Shown here: in pieces, positions 52,648 through 63,176 of the stretch | Layout of the letters: each line of letters begins with the position of its first letter | Numbering within the stretch: the first letter of the stretch is position 1 | Assembly (NCBI GenBank): GCA_027492275.1 | Contig: JAPUFC010000077.1 | Span: 96,083-160,082, forward strand | Direction of reading: 5' to 3' | Origin: Mesorhizobium sp. | GTDB taxonomy: Bacteria > Pseudomonadota > Alphaproteobacteria > Rhizobiales > Rhizobiaceae | DNA: 64,000 bases | Notes under the pieces: model-generated | Databases searched by the model: none | What the model was told of the DNA's origin: nothing | Seen by the model: the letters and a program-made list of their open reading frames with translations, nothing else | Program-made: the position numbers and the translations under genes

Positions 52648-53349
52648 ATGCATCGTGCCCCCGAACTGCTGATCTTCGACTGCGACGGCGTCCTCGTGGA
52701 CAGCGAGACCATCTCGCTGTCGGTGCTGGTCGAGCGCATCGCCGCCGCCGGCGGCAAGGTCAGCGAGGACGAGGCCTATCGCCACTTCCTCGGCCGCAGC
52801 ATGGCGTCCGTCCACCAGATGCTGCGGCAGGATTTCGGCTTCGCCTTCACCGAGCCGGGCATCGTCGAGCTGCGCGCCGAGATGCAGCGCCGGTTCCGCG
52901 CCGAGCTGAAGCCGGTGCCGGGCATCGCCGAGGCTCTGTCGCGCCTGCCGCAGCGGCGCTGCGTCGCTTCCTCCAGCCAGATCGAGCGCATCCGCATGTC
53001 GCTCGGCCTCGCCGGCCTGCTGGAAATGCTCGATCCGCATCTGTACAGTGCCTCCATGGTCGAGAGAGGAAAGCCCGCGCCCGACCTTTTCCTGCATGCG
53101 GCGCGGGAGATGGGTGCGGACCCGCAGGACTGCCTGGTTATCGAGGACAGCCCCGCCGGCATCGATGCCGCGCGCGCGGCCGGAATGCGCGTCTTCGCCT
53201 TCACCGGCGGCTCGCATGCCGGCCATGCCTCGCTGGTCGCCGCGCTCGCGCAGCGCGAGCCGGACCTCGTGTTCGACGACATGCGCCGGCTTCCCGAGCT
53301 GATCGACGGGATGTGGCCTCCCATGGCGCTGGGCGCCGGGGCCGCCTGA
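52648..53349 (+). CDS. HAD-superfamily phosphatase/phosphomutase-like hydrolase
   Basis: The 233-residue protein has HAD motif I FDCDGVLVDSE, motif II Ser in VASSSQ, motif III Lys in ERGKPAPDLF and motif IV EDSPAGI, all catalytic residues present. It resembles the sugar-phosphate phosphatases and beta-phosphoglucomutase group. Genes of this type follow polyol dehydrogenases in several rhizobial operons and may remove inhibitory sugar phosphates. Its stop overlaps the kinase start by one base (TGATG). Confidence 0.9.
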   Translation: MHRAPELLIFDCDGVLVDSETISLSVLVERIAAAGGKVSEDEAYRHFLGRSMASVHQMLRQDFGFAFTEPGIVELRAEMQRRFRAELKPVPGIAEALSRLPQRRCVASSSQIERIRMSLGLAGLLEMLDPHLYSASMVERGKPAPDLFLHAAREMGADPQDCLVIEDSPAGIDAARAAGMRVFAFTGGSHAGHASLVAALAQREPDLVFDDMRRLPELIDGMWPPMALGAGAA

Positions 53350-54935
53350 TGCAGCGGCACGTCTGCGCCGTCGACGTCGGAACGGGCAGCGCGCGGGCAG
53401 GCATCATCGACGGGCAGGGCAGGCTGCTCGGGCGCGGCGAGCATCCGATCCTCATGAACCGCCCGGGCCCCGGCCATGCCGAGCACGATTCGGACGACAT
53501 CTGGCGCGCCGTCTGCGCCGCCGTGGGGCTGGCCCTGCAGAAATCCGGCGTGCCGGCGCAAAGCGTCGCCGGCATCGGCTTCGACGCCACCTGCTCGACC
53601 GTGATCCGAGATCGAGCCGGCGGGCAGATCGGCCTGTCGCCGGATGCCGGCGGCACCTGGGACACGATCGTCTGGCTCGACCATCGGGCCATCGCCGAGG
53701 CGGACGAATGCACGGCCGGCGGCCATGACGTGCTGGAGTTCGTCGGCGGTGCGATGTCGCCGGAGATGGCGGTGCCCAAGCTGATGTGGCTGAAGCGGCG
53801 GCGGCCGGACATCTGGGCGCGCGCGGGCCACCTCTTTGACCTCGCCGATTTCCTGACCTGGCGCGCCTGCGGTTCGCTAGCGCGCTCGCAATGCACCGTG
53901 ACCTGCAAGTGGACCTATTTGGCGCATGAGGAGGATGGCTGGAGACGGGATTTCCTCGCCTCCGTCGGGCTTCCCGACCTTCTGGAGCGCGGCCGGCTGC
54001 CGGCGCGCGCCACCCCGGTCGGCGCGGACCTCGGCCCGCTGACGGCGCAGGCGGCCCGCGACCTCGGCCTGACCACCACCTGCCGCGTCGCGGCGGGCGT
54101 CATCGACGCCTATGCCGGCGCGCTGGGCGTGCTGGGCGGCTTCGCGACGGAGCCGTCCGCCCTCGACCGCCACCTGGCGCTCATCGCCGGCACGTCGAGC
54201 TGCGTCATGACGCTGTCGCGCGACCCGAAGGCGTTTCCCGGCGGCTGGGGCCCCTATTGGGGCGCGGCCCTGCCGGGTTTCTGGATCAGCGAAGGCGGCC
54301 AGTCGGCAACCGGCGCGCTGCTCGACCACGTCATCCGCCTGCATGGCGCGGGCGGCAAGCCGGACGCCGCCCTCCATGCCGCCATCGCCGCGCGCATCGG
54401 CGCATTGCGGGCGGCGGAGGGCGAGGCCTTCGCCGCGCGCCTGCATGTCCTGCCCGATTTCCACGGCAACCGCTCGCCGCTGGCCGATCCGCATGCGCTG
54501 GGCGTCATCAGCGGCCTGGCGCTCGACGCGTCCTTCGACGGCCTGTGCCGGCTCTACTGGCGCACCTGCGTGGCCATCGCGCTCGGCGTGCGCCATATCG
54601 TCGACACGCTGCACGCAGGAAGCGTGGCGGTCGATACGCTGCACGTGACCGGCGGCCATACGAAAAACCCGCTGCTCATGGAACTCTACGCCGACGCCGT
54701 CGGCTGCGCGGTGACGGAGCCCTGCCCGGAAGACGACGCCGTCCTGCTCGGCACCGGCATGCTGGCCGCCGCCGCCGCAGGCCTGCATCCGGACCTCGCC
54801 GCCGTCTGCGCCGCCATGCACAGGCCCGGCCACGCCTCTGTGCCGAGGGCATCGGCGCGGGCCGGCTACGAGCGCGACTACCGGATCTTCCTGGAGATGC
54901 ACCGCCAGCGGCAGGCGCTCGACCGGATGGCGTGA
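53349..54935 (+). CDS. FGGY-family pentulose kinase (ribulokinase-like)
   Basis: The 528-residue kinase has the N-terminal phosphate block VDVGTGSARAG, the GIGFDATCS region, and the C-terminal adenosine block VTGGHTKNPLLMELYAD. Size and the DATCS and GTSSC blocks fit the FGGY ribulose/pentulose kinase group rather than xylulokinase or glycerol kinase. As the last gene of the polyol operon it should phosphorylate the ketose made by the dehydrogenase. This hints that a pentitol such as arabitol or ribitol is among the substrates. Confidence 0.88.
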   Translation: MQRHVCAVDVGTGSARAGIIDGQGRLLGRGEHPILMNRPGPGHAEHDSDDIWRAVCAAVGLALQKSGVPAQSVAGIGFDATCSTVIRDRAGGQIGLSPDAGGTWDTIVWLDHRAIAEADECTAGGHDVLEFVGGAMSPEMAVPKLMWLKRRRPDIWARAGHLFDLADFLTWRACGSLARSQCTVTCKWTYLAHEEDGWRRDFLASVGLPDLLERGRLPARATPVGADLGPLTAQAARDLGLTTTCRVAAGVIDAYAGALGVLGGFATEPSALDRHLALIAGTSSCVMTLSRDPKAFPGGWGPYWGAALPGFWISEGGQSATGALLDHVIRLHGAGGKPDAALHAAIAARIGALRAAEGEAFAARLHVLPDFHGNRSPLADPHALGVISGLALDASFDGLCRLYWRTCVAIALGVRHIVDTLHAGSVAVDTLHVTGGHTKNPLLMELYADAVGCAVTEPCPEDDAVLLGTGMLAAAAAGLHPDLAAVCAAMHRPGHASVPRASARAGYERDYRIFLEMHRQRQALDRMA

Positions 54936-55035
54936 GCCGACCCGCTTCGGGCGCTGGATCAATGCTTTCCCCCCGCCTCGCCCTTGCCCGCCGCCGCCCT
55001 TTCGATAGAAGGCCCGCTTTCCGCGCGGCGGCGCG

Positions 55036-56442
55036 ATGGTGGAGCTGGCGGCGACGATGCGGGCGGAAGCGCACCTTCCGGAACGGAGCCTTTGGCGCGA
55101 GGAAGTCCGCGCAACGGTGGCGCTCGCCTGGCCGATCGTGCTGACCAATCTCGGCCAGACCGCCATGACCGCGACCGACGTGCTGATGATGGGCCGGCTG
55201 GGCCCCGACGCGCTGGCCGCCGGCGCGCTCGGCGCCAACCTCTACATGCTGCCGCTGATCTTCGGCCTCGGCCTGGTGACGGCGACGTCGCCCATGGTCG
55301 CCATCGAGCTCGGCCGCAGGCGCCATTCGGTGCGCGACGTGCGCCGCACCGTGCGGCAGGGTTTCTGGCTGGCCGTGCTTGTGGCGCTGCCGATCTGGCT
55401 GTTCCTGTGGAATGCCGAGCCGATCCTCGTCGCCCTCGGCCAGCAGCCCGACCTTGCCGCGCAGGCGGCGTCCTACGTCCACACGCTGCAATGGGCCGTG
55501 CTGCCCTTCTATCTCTACCTCGTGCTGCGCTCCTTCCTGTCGGCGCTGGAACGCCCCGGCTGGGCGCTCGTCGTGGTCTTCCTGGCCGTGGCCTTCAACG
55601 TGCTGGCCAACTGGTGCCTGATGTTCGGCAATCTCGGCTTCCCGGCGCTCGGCCTGCCCGGATCCGGCATCGCCACGACGATCTCCAGCCTGCTGATGTT
55701 CGCCGGCCTGGCGGTGGTGGTGACGCGCGACCGGCGTTTCCGCCGCTACCGCCTGTTCGGCCGCTTCTGGCGCTCCGACTGGCCACGGCTGGGGGCGTTG
55801 CTGCGGCTCGGCCTGCCGATCGCCGGCATCCTGACCTTCGAGGTTTCGATCTTCAACGCCGCCTCCTTCCTCATGGGGCTGATCGGCGCCGCCTCGCTGG
55901 CCGCCTACGCCATCGCCATTCAGGTCGCCTCGCTGGCCTTCATGGTGCCGATGGGCATCGGACAGGCCGCCACGGTGCGCGTGGCGCGCGCCTTTGGAGC
56001 CGGCGACGCCGATGCGGTGAGCCGCGCCGGCTGGACCGCCTACGCGCTGGGCGTCGGCTTCATGACGCTGACGGCGACGGTCATGGTGTTCCAGCCGCAA
56101 CTGCTGATATCAGCCTTCCTCGACCCCGCCGATCCGCGCAACGCGGCGGTGGCCAGGCTGGCGGTCGGCTTCCTCGCCTTCGCCGGCCTGTTCCAGATCG
56201 TCGACGGCGCGCAGGCCGTGGGCGTCGGCATGCTGCGCGGCCTGCACGACACGGCGGTGCCGATGCTGTTCGGGCTCGTCGGCTACTGGGGCGTCGGGCT
56301 TCCGCTGGGCGTCCTGCTCGCCTTCCCCCTGGGTTTCGAAGGCAACGGCATCTGGGTGGGGCTGTGCGCCGGGCTGGCCGTGGTGGCGGTCCTGCTGCTG
56401 TGGCGCTGGCTGCGCCGTCACCGGCTGATGGCGCAGCCATAG
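55036..56442 (+). CDS. MATE-family multidrug/cation efflux protein (NorM-like)
   Basis: The 468-residue inner-membrane protein has twelve hydrophobic segments in two homologous halves. It starts with [31 protein letters not shown], the classic MATE opening, and has the second-half counterpart [26 protein letters not shown]. NorM-type MATE proteins export cationic drugs in exchange for sodium or protons. The ATG at 55,036 is the first in frame near the family start. It stands alone between the polyol operon and pncB. Confidence 0.92.
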   Translation: MVELAATMRAEAHLPERSLWREEVRATVALAWPIVLTNLGQTAMTATDVLMMGRLGPDALAAGALGANLYMLPLIFGLGLVTATSPMVAIELGRRRHSVRDVRRTVRQGFWLAVLVALPIWLFLWNAEPILVALGQQPDLAAQAASYVHTLQWAVLPFYLYLVLRSFLSALERPGWALVVVFLAVAFNVLANWCLMFGNLGFPALGLPGSGIATTISSLLMFAGLAVVVTRDRRFRRYRLFGRFWRSDWPRLGALLRLGLPIAGILTFEVSIFNAASFLMGLIGAASLAAYAIAIQVASLAFMVPMGIGQAATVRVARAFGAGDADAVSRAGWTAYALGVGFMTLTATVMVFQPQLLISAFLDPADPRNAAVARLAVGFLAFAGLFQIVDGAQAVGVGMLRGLHDTAVPMLFGLVGYWGVGLPLGVLLAFPLGFEGNGIWVGLCAGLAVVAVLLLWRWLRRHRLMAQP

Positions 56443-56466
56443 CCGGCCGGGCCGGAGGGGACGCCG

Positions 56467-56496
56467 TTGCGCGTTCCCCGTGAAAGGTTTTATAGG
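56467..56496 (+). promoter_or_regulatory. Possible promoter before pncB
   Basis: TTGCGC (56,467-56,472) is separated by 18 bases from TATAGG (56,491-56,496), 40 bases before the pncB ATG. Four of six positions match at each box. Weak but well placed. Confidence 0.35.
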
Positions 56497-56536
56497 CCTT
56501 GGGCAGAGGCGTCCCGCGTGGGGAGAAAGACGGCCG

Positions 56537-57841
56537 ATGGCGAGGACGGATATTGCGCGGCGTGTGTACAACCACACCTGGAAGCTCGATCCCATCGTCC
56601 GCAGCCTGCTGGACACGGATTTCTACAAGCTCCTGATGCTGCAGATGATCTGGGGCGTGTACCCCACGGTCGACGCCACCTTCTCGCTCATCAACCGCAC
56701 AACGCGGGTGCGCCTCGCCGACGAGATCGACGAAAGGGAGCTGCGCGACCAGCTCGATCATGCGCGCACGCTGCGTTTCTCCAAGAAGGAGATGATCTGG
56801 CTGGCCGGTAACACCTTCTATGGCCGCAAGCAGATCTTCGAGCCCGACTTCCTGGCCTGGCTGGAGACCTTCCAGTTGCCCCCCTACGAGCTGGAGAAGC
56901 GCGACGGCCAGTACGAGCTGCGCTTTCACGGTCCCTGGATGTACACGACGCTGTGGGAGATCCCGGCGCTGGCCATCATCAACGAGCTTCGCTCGCGCGC
57001 CGCCATGCGCGATTTCGGCCCCTTCGCGCTCGACGTGCTCTATGCCCGCGCCAAGGCCAAGGTGTGGGCCAAGACGGAACAGCTCCGCAAGCTGCCGGCG
57101 CTGCGCATCTCCGATTTCGGCACGCGCCGCCGCCATTCCTTCCTGTGGCAGCGCTGGTGCGTCGAGGCGCTCAAGGAAGGCATCGGCGAGGCCTTCACCG
57201 GCACCTCGAACGTCATGCTGGCCATGGACACCGACCTGGAGGCGCTGGGTACCAACGCGCATGAGCTGCCGATGGTCTTCGCCGCGCTGACCGACAGCGA
57301 GGCGGAGCTGCGGGCCTCGCCCTATCGCGTGCTGCGCGACTGGCAGCGCTACTACGGCGGCAATCTGCTGATCGTCCTGCCCGACACTTTCGGCACCGAG
57401 GCGTTCCTGCGCGACGCGCCCGACTGGGTCGCCGACTGGACCGGCTTCCGCCCCGACAGCGCCCCGCCCATCGAGGCGGGCGAGCGCATCATCGCCTGGT
57501 GGAAGGAGAAGGGCCGCGACCCGGCCGGCAAGCTGCTGATCTTCTCCGATGGGCTCGAGGCCGAGACGATCATCGACACCTACCGGCATTTCGAGGGCAG
57601 GGTGCGCATGTCGTTCGGCTGGGGCACCAACCTCACCAACGATTTCGAGGATTGTTCGCCGTTCCCGACCAAGGACCTCAACGCCATCTCGCTGGTCTGC
57701 AAGGTGACGGAGGTCAACGGCCGCCCGGCGGTGAAGCTGTCCGACAATCTCGCCAAGGCGACCGGCGATCCGGCCGAGATCGGACGCTACATCAGGCTCT
57801 TCGGCGAGGAGGGGCGCTCGACCCACGCGGTCAAGGTGTGA
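56537..57841 (+). CDS. pncB: Nicotinate phosphoribosyltransferase
   Basis: The 434-residue enzyme makes nicotinate mononucleotide from nicotinate and PRPP in NAD salvage. Family blocks include [17 protein letters not shown] at the N-terminus, [15 protein letters not shown] with the autophosphorylated His, [10 protein letters not shown], and LLIFSDGLE with [11 protein letters not shown] for PRPP. The ATG at 56,537 follows GGGAGAAAG. Its stop overlaps the GTG of the next membrane-protein gene, an unusual partner for pncB. Confidence 0.95.
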   Translation: MARTDIARRVYNHTWKLDPIVRSLLDTDFYKLLMLQMIWGVYPTVDATFSLINRTTRVRLADEIDERELRDQLDHARTLRFSKKEMIWLAGNTFYGRKQIFEPDFLAWLETFQLPPYELEKRDGQYELRFHGPWMYTTLWEIPALAIINELRSRAAMRDFGPFALDVLYARAKAKVWAKTEQLRKLPALRISDFGTRRRHSFLWQRWCVEALKEGIGEAFTGTSNVMLAMDTDLEALGTNAHELPMVFAALTDSEAELRASPYRVLRDWQRYYGGNLLIVLPDTFGTEAFLRDAPDWVADWTGFRPDSAPPIEAGERIIAWWKEKGRDPAGKLLIFSDGLEAETIIDTYRHFEGRVRMSFGWGTNLTNDFEDCSPFPTKDLNAISLVCKVTEVNGRPAVKLSDNLAKATGDPAEIGRYIRLFGEEGRSTHAVKV

Positions 57842-59238
57842 GCGCGGGACGTCGGATCGCTCTGGCCGCGCTTGCGCCGGCCGCCTGTCTCCCGGCCGGC
57901 CAGGCTCTCGCCCATGCCTCGCAGCGCGGCTACGTGCTGCTCCTGCCGACCGGCTACTATCTCGCCGGCGGCGCGCTGGCCGTTGCGGCGAGCTTTGCCG
58001 CGCTCGCATTGCTGAACCCGCGCCGGCTCCAAAACCTTCTCGGGCTTCGCCTGCCGCTGGGTCGCGTGCCGGACCGCTGGCGCTTCGCCGCCAGCCTCGC
58101 CTCCTTCCTCCTTCTGGCCGTGCTGGTGGCCGCCGGTTTCCTCGGCAGCCGCGACCCGCTGTCGAATCCCCTGCCGCTGGTCGTCTGGTCGCTGCTGTGG
58201 GTCGGGTTGACGATCGTGCAGGGCGTCTTCGGCAATCTCTGGCGGTGGCTGGACCCGTGGTACGCGCCGTGGCGCATGCTGTCGCCGTGGGCTGGCCGCG
58301 CGCCGCTGAAGCCGCCGGCATGGCTGGGCTGCTGGCCGGCCGTGGCGCTGTTCCTCGCCTTCGTCTGGTTCGAGCTGATCGATCCCGCGCCGGACGATCC
58401 TTACCGGCTGGCGGTCGCCGTCGGCCTCTACTGGCTGGCGACGTTCGCGGCCATGCTCGCCTTGGGCCATGCGGAGTGGTCGCGGCGCGGCGAGTTCCTG
58501 TCGGTCTTCTTCGGTCTGATCGCCCGCCTCGGCATGGTCGAGCGCACGCCGGACGGCCGGCTTCTGCTGGCCCTGCCCGGCGGCAAGCTGGCCGGCGCGC
58601 CGGCCTTGTCGCTCCCGGCCATGACGCTGCTGCTCGTCGCTCTCGCCTCCGTCTCCTTCGACGGCCTTTCCCAGACCTTCTTCTGGCTCGGGCTGAACGG
58701 CGTCAACCCGCTGGAACTGCCCGGCCGCACCGCGCTGACGGGCATCAACGGCGTCGGCCTGGCGCTCGCCTGCCTGCTGCTCGGGGGCCTTTTCCTGTTG
58801 TGCGTCTGGCTGGGCGAGCGGATGGGGGGCGGGGAAAGGACCCTGCCGGCGGCCGGCCTGCTCGTCTGGTCCATCGCGCCCATCGCGCTCGCCTATCATG
58901 TCGCGCACTACCTCACCGTGCTGCTGGTCGACGCACAATATGCGCTGGTCGCCATCTCCGACCCTTTTTCCCGTGGCTGGAACCTGTTCGGCACCGCCTA
59001 CATGCCGGTGCGCGCGGCCGTCGCGGCGGGGTCGGACGCCGCCTGGACGATCTGGAACGTGCAGGCCGCCGCGATCGTCGGCGGCCATGTGGTCGCGGTC
59101 GTGGCGGCGCATCTCCTGGCCGCCCGCCTGCATCCATGTCGGCGCGCCGCACTTGTCAGCCAGGTGCCGCTGAACGCGCTGATGATCGCCTACACCGTCT
59201 TCGGCCTCTGGCTTTTATCGTCGCCGGCGGCGGGATAG
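57838..59238 (+). CDS. Large polytopic membrane protein of unknown function
   Basis: The 466-residue protein begins with GTG inside the pncB stop (GTGA). A signal-like stretch ([19 protein letters not shown]) is followed by [20 protein letters not shown] and about eleven more hydrophobic segments. Conserved-looking polar spots are [30 protein letters not shown] and [13 protein letters not shown] have a weak memory of similar proteins being labelled fenitrothion hydrolase, but no hydrolase motif is visible and I would not rely on that name. It precedes a Liv-type ABC transporter gene set by 80 bases and may act with it. Confidence 0.7.
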   Translation: MSAGRRIALAALAPAACLPAGQALAHASQRGYVLLLPTGYYLAGGALAVAASFAALALLNPRRLQNLLGLRLPLGRVPDRWRFAASLASFLLLAVLVAAGFLGSRDPLSNPLPLVVWSLLWVGLTIVQGVFGNLWRWLDPWYAPWRMLSPWAGRAPLKPPAWLGCWPAVALFLAFVWFELIDPAPDDPYRLAVAVGLYWLATFAAMLALGHAEWSRRGEFLSVFFGLIARLGMVERTPDGRLLLALPGGKLAGAPALSLPAMTLLLVALASVSFDGLSQTFFWLGLNGVNPLELPGRTALTGINGVGLALACLLLGGLFLLCVWLGERMGGGERTLPAAGLLVWSIAPIALAYHVAHYLTVLLVDAQYALVAISDPFSRGWNLFGTAYMPVRAAVAAGSDAAWTIWNVQAAAIVGGHVVAVVAAHLLAARLHPCRRAALVSQVPLNALMIAYTVFGLWLLSSPAAG

Positions 59239-59318
59239 CTCTCTTGCGTTCGCGGCGCGGTGGTGTTTTAGCAGGCCGGCATTTCCGCTGCGGCAGGCGC
59301 AAGGACCATGAGGATCGC

Positions 59319-60593
59319 ATGAGCAAGAACACCTCTCTCTCGCGGCGCACGGCGCTGAAGGGCCTCGCCGCCGGCCTCGTCGCCGGGCCGGGCTTCGTCC
59401 GCTACGCGCAGGCGCAGGCATCCGCCCCGATCCGCATCGGCTTCCAGGCGCACCGCACCGGCATCGGCGCCGCCTACGGCCGCTGGTACGAGCGCACCAC
59501 CAGCGCCGCCGTGAAGGCGATCAACGCCGCCGGCGGCATCGGCGGAAGGCCCATCGAGATCGTGGTCGAGGACGACGGCACCGACCCCGCGCGCGGCGCG
59601 GAGGTGGTGGCCAAGTTCGCCAGCCAGCACAAGGTCGACCTCGTCTACGGCACGCTGTTCAGCCACGTCGTCGCCGGCTCCGCCCCGACCGCCGGCGAAT
59701 TGAAGATCCCCTATTACGTGGTCAGCGAGGGCTACCACATCGCCTCGGGCAAGATGAACCGCTGGTGCCTCCAGCCCGGCATCACCGACGTGCGCGCGCA
59801 GGTCACCTCCGTCGCGCCGTGGATCGCGGGCAATCTCGGCAAGAAGGTCACCATGATCTTCCCCGACTACGCCTTCGGCTACGACCATCGCGACTACTTG
59901 CCGGCCGCGCTCGAGAAGGCAGGCGCGAATGTGGTGGCCAAGATCGCCATCCCGCCCACGGAAAGCTCCTTCACGCGCTATTTCCCGCAAATCCCGGCGG
60001 ACACCGAGGTGCTCTACCATGTGATGGTCGGGCCGGCCGTGCTGACCTTCGTCAAGGAACTCGGCGAGTTCTACGGCAGCGGCGGCCCGCAGCTCTTCGG
60101 TTTCATCGATTCGCTCGAGGCCGTCGACATCAACAGCCCCGGCCTGGAATTCCTCAACGGCTCGCATTTCTGGGAGGGCTCGCCGCGCTACGCGCAGGCG
60201 AACGATTCGGAGGCCCAGAAAGCCTATCGCGCGGCGGTCGGCATCGACGACAACGGCGCGTCGGTCAATGATGCGAAGGACATTTCCACGGCCGCCCACA
60301 TGTTCGGCTGCTGGGAAACGCTCTACGTCATCAAACAGGCGATGGAGGCCGCCGGCTATCGCGGTCCTGAGGACCGGCAAAAGCTCGTGGAAGCGACGGA
60401 GGCGATCACCACCGTCGCCGAAGGACCGGAGCACCCGCAGGGCGACAAGGTCTTCGACGGCAGGATTCATCAGGTCTTCGGCCACCAGAACATCTCGAAG
60501 CTGGAAGGCGGGCGGCTGAACGTCGTGCATCGCACCTCGATCGAAGACGGCCGCTACGAGCCCGAAGCCGACTACACGACGCAGTCGTTCTGA
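59319..60593 (+). CDS. Branched-chain-amino-acid-type ABC transporter substrate-binding protein
   Basis: The 424-residue periplasmic protein has a Tat-type signal (SRRTALKGLAAGLVAG, then cleavage near AQA). The type I periplasmic fold of the Leu/Ile/Val and amide-binding group follows: IRIGFQAHRTGIGAAYG, AINAAGGIGGRPIEIVVEDDGTDP and KVTMIFPDYAFGYDHR. Ligands in this family range from amino acids to urea, amides and aromatic acids, so the substrate is open. AGGA lies six bases before the ATG at 59,319. The permease gene follows 23 bases downstream. Confidence 0.88.
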   Translation: MSKNTSLSRRTALKGLAAGLVAGPGFVRYAQAQASAPIRIGFQAHRTGIGAAYGRWYERTTSAAVKAINAAGGIGGRPIEIVVEDDGTDPARGAEVVAKFASQHKVDLVYGTLFSHVVAGSAPTAGELKIPYYVVSEGYHIASGKMNRWCLQPGITDVRAQVTSVAPWIAGNLGKKVTMIFPDYAFGYDHRDYLPAALEKAGANVVAKIAIPPTESSFTRYFPQIPADTEVLYHVMVGPAVLTFVKELGEFYGSGGPQLFGFIDSLEAVDINSPGLEFLNGSHFWEGSPRYAQANDSEAQKAYRAAVGIDDNGASVNDAKDISTAAHMFGCWETLYVIKQAMEAAGYRGPEDRQKLVEATEAITTVAEGPEHPQGDKVFDGRIHQVFGHQNISKLEGGRLNVVHRTSIEDGRYEPEADYTTQSF

Positions 60594-60616
60594 TGAAACC
60601 GGTGGCGCGGGGCTGA

Positions 60617-61498
60617 ATGGGGTTCGGGCCGCATCTCGTCCTCGCCCTGCTGGAGGGGCTGGTCACCGCCGCGACGCTGTCGCTGACGGCGCTCGGCCTG
60701 TCGCTGGTGTTCGGCGTCATGCGGGTGGTGAACGTCGCGCATGGCGAGTTCTTCATGCTGGGCGCGGTGATCGCCTGGGCGGTGGCGGCGGGGTTTCCCG
60801 GCGAGCCGGCGCTCGGTTTCGCGGCGGCGCTGGTCGCGGCGCCTCTGGCGGTCGGCGCGCTGGCCTACGCCTCGGACCGGCTGGTGCTGAAACGGCTGGG
60901 CTACGATCCGGAGGCGACCATCGTCGCCACCATCGGCATGCTCTATATCCTCCAGCAGGCGGCGCTCACCTTCTACGGCGCGGATGCAAGGCCGGTGCCC
61001 GCGCCGTTCTCGGTGCGCATCCAACTGCCGTGGTTCGGCTATTCGGGCTACAAGCTGTTCGTCATCGCCGCGTCCATCGTGCTGCTTGCGGCGACCTGGC
61101 TGGTGCTGTCGCGCACGCGCATCGGGCTGATCATGCGCGCCACGCAATATGACGCGGAGACAGCGCAGGCCTTCGGCATCCCGGTGGAAAAGGTCTATGC
61201 GGGCGTCTTCGCGCTCGGCGCGATGCTGGCGGCGCTGGCCGCCGTGCTGGTCGTGCCCATCAGCCAGGCGCACTACCTCATGGGCCGCGACCCGCTGCTG
61301 CTGTCCTTCATCGTCGTCATCATCGGAGGCTTGGGCAGCCTGCGCGGCACGCTGGTCGCCGCGCTGCTGATCGGCCTGTCGGATGGCGTCGTCTCCATGT
61401 TCTTCTCGCCGACGCTGGCCAAGATCATCGCCACGCTGGCGGTCGCGCTGGTGCTCGTCTTCCGCCCGCAGGGCCTGTTCGGAAAGCCCGCGCGATGA
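60617..61498 (+). CDS. livH: ABC transporter permease, LivH type
   Basis: The 293-residue permease has about eight transmembrane segments and the LivH hallmarks: SLTALGLSLVFGVMRVVNVAHGEFFMLGA at the start, and FIVVIIGGLGSLRGTLVAALLIG near the end. It forms the channel with the LivM-type protein; its stop overlaps that gene in ATGA at 61,495-61,498. The gene symbol reflects family type and does not imply leucine transport. Confidence 0.92.
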   Translation: MGFGPHLVLALLEGLVTAATLSLTALGLSLVFGVMRVVNVAHGEFFMLGAVIAWAVAAGFPGEPALGFAAALVAAPLAVGALAYASDRLVLKRLGYDPEATIVATIGMLYILQQAALTFYGADARPVPAPFSVRIQLPWFGYSGYKLFVIAASIVLLAATWLVLSRTRIGLIMRATQYDAETAQAFGIPVEKVYAGVFALGAMLAALAAVLVVPISQAHYLMGRDPLLLSFIVVIIGGLGSLRGTLVAALLIGLSDGVVSMFFSPTLAKIIATLAVALVLVFRPQGLFGKPAR

Positions 61499-62463
61499 CG
61501 GACGCCGGCAAGGCCTGGATGCTGCATGTCGCGCTGATCGCCGCGCTGTTCGCGCTGCATTTCGTCCTGCCGGCCTATCATCACGGCGTGCTGGCCCGCG
61601 TCATGGTGCTGGCTGTCTTCGCCATGGGCTACAATCTGCTGTTCGGCTATGCCGGGCTGCTCAGCCTCGGCCACGCCATGTTCTTCGGGGCGGGGCTCTA
61701 CGGCGCGGGGCTGGCGGCCTATCATCTCGGCTGGAGCGTGTCCGCCGCCTTCTCCGCCGGCATTTTGGCCGGCATCTCGCTGTCTCTGGCGGTCGGCGTG
61801 CTGGCGCTGCGCACCACCGGCGTCGCCTTCATGATCGTCACTATGATGTTCGCGCAGGCATTCTATCTCGCCACGCTGCATTTTAACGCCTGGACGCGCG
61901 GCGACGAAGGGCTGGTCCTGCAGACTGCGTCGCGGACATTGGGTTCGCTGTCGCTGGCCGATCCGGCGACGCGCTACCTGGCTGCGCTCGCCCTGTTCTC
62001 GCTCGTCCTCCTGCTGACCCTCGCCGTGGTGCGCTCGCGCCTCGGCCGTGTGCTGGTGGCGATCCGCGAGAACGAGCCGCGCACCATCATGCTCGGCTAC
62101 GACACCTTCGCCGCCAAGCTCGCCGCCACCGTTCTGTCAGGCGCGATCTGCGCGGCGGCGGGCGCGGCCTACGCGCTGCTGTTCGGCTATGTCGGCTCGA
62201 CGCTGGTGTCGGTGCAATACTCGATCCTGCCGCTGCTCTGGGTGCTGATGGGCGGCGCCGCCACGACGATCGGGCCGCTGATAGGCACGCTTCTGATGTA
62301 CTATCTGGTCGACCTGTCCGGCGGCCCGCTCGACCGGCTCCTGCCGGGCTGGCATCTCACCTATCTCGGCGTGGTCGGCGTTGCGCTGGTGCTCCTCATC
62401 CTGTTCTTCCCGAAGGGCATTCTGGGCACCGTCCGCGGCCGCTGGCTGCGGTGGCTGCCATGA
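61495..62463 (+). CDS. livM: ABC transporter permease, LivM type
   Basis: The 322-residue permease shows FAMGYNLLFGYAGLLSLGHAMFFGAG, the AIRENEPRTIMLGYDT loop expected to contact the ATPases, and the C-terminal WVLMGGAATTIGPLIGT block. About nine to ten transmembrane segments. It overlaps livH upstream and livG downstream by four bases each, so the four genes behave as one translational unit. Confidence 0.92.
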   Translation: MTDAGKAWMLHVALIAALFALHFVLPAYHHGVLARVMVLAVFAMGYNLLFGYAGLLSLGHAMFFGAGLYGAGLAAYHLGWSVSAAFSAGILAGISLSLAVGVLALRTTGVAFMIVTMMFAQAFYLATLHFNAWTRGDEGLVLQTASRTLGSLSLADPATRYLAALALFSLVLLLTLAVVRSRLGRVLVAIRENEPRTIMLGYDTFAAKLAATVLSGAICAAAGAAYALLFGYVGSTLVSVQYSILPLLWVLMGGAATTIGPLIGTLLMYYLVDLSGGPLDRLLPGWHLTYLGVVGVALVLLILFFPKGILGTVRGRWLRWLP

Positions 62464-63176
62464 CGGTGCTTCTCTCCACCCGTGGATTGAAGAAGAGCTT
62501 CGGCGGGCTTCGCGCCGTCGACGGCGTGGATTTCGCGCTGGAGACCGGCGAGATCCGCGCCATCATCGGCCCCAACGGGGCCGGCAAGACGACCTTCGTC
62601 AGCCTCGTCTGCGGCCGCATCCTGCCGGATGCCGGAACGATCGTCTTCGACGGCGGGGACATCACGGCGCTGCCCGCCCATGCGCGCGTGCGGCTGGGCA
62701 TCGCCTATACCTTCCAGATCACCAGCATCTATCCGCGCCTCGGCGTCTTCGACAATGTCGCGCTGGCGGCGCAGCGCGCGGGCGGGGGCGGCCTGCGCGA
62801 GCGGGCGATGGCGGCGCTGGAGCGCGTGCATCTGGAGCGCCGCCATGCCGAGCCCGCCGGCACGCTGCCCTACGGCCACCAGCGCCTGCTGGAGCTCGCC
62901 ATGGCGCTGGCGCTGAAACCCCGCCTGCTCATCCTCGACGAACCGACTCAAGGGTTGTCGGACGCCGAGATCGCCGATTTCATCACGCTGGTGCGCGTGC
63001 TGTCGCGGGATGCGACCATCCTGCTGATCGAGCACAACATGCCGGTGGTGATGGAACTGGCCGGGCGCATCACCGTCATGGAGTCCGGCAAGGTTCTGGC
63101 CGAAGGCACGCCGGCCGAGATCAGCGCCGATCCCGCCGTGCAGCGCGCCTATCTCGGAGCGCCCGCCGATGGCTGA
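62460..63176 (+). CDS. livG: ABC transporter ATP-binding protein, LivG type
   Basis: The 238-residue ATPase has Walker A (GPNGAGKTTFV), Walker B (LLILDEPTQGLSDAE) and the switch His in LLIEHNMPVVMEL. The signature is degenerate, reading LPYGHQRLLELAMALA in place of LSGGQ; LivG proteins often carry LPYGxQR, so this is normal. The ATG at 62,460 overlaps the livM stop; a GTG at 62,451 is an alternative. It overlaps livF by eight bases. Confidence 0.92.
   Translation: MTVLLSTRGLKKSFGGLRAVDGVDFALETGEIRAIIGPNGAGKTTFVSLVCGRILPDAGTIVFDGGDITALPAHARVRLGIAYTFQITSIYPRLGVFDNVALAAQRAGGGGLRERAMAALERVHLERRHAEPAGTLPYGHQRLLELAMALALKPRLLILDEPTQGLSDAEIADFITLVRVLSRDATILLIEHNMPVVMELAGRITVMESGKVLAEGTPAEISADPAVQRAYLGAPADG

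Noticed and set aside
62860..62920. Degenerate ABC signature in the LivG-type ATPase as a defect
   Set aside because: LPYGHQR in place of LSGGQ is normal for the LivG branch, and all other motifs are present.
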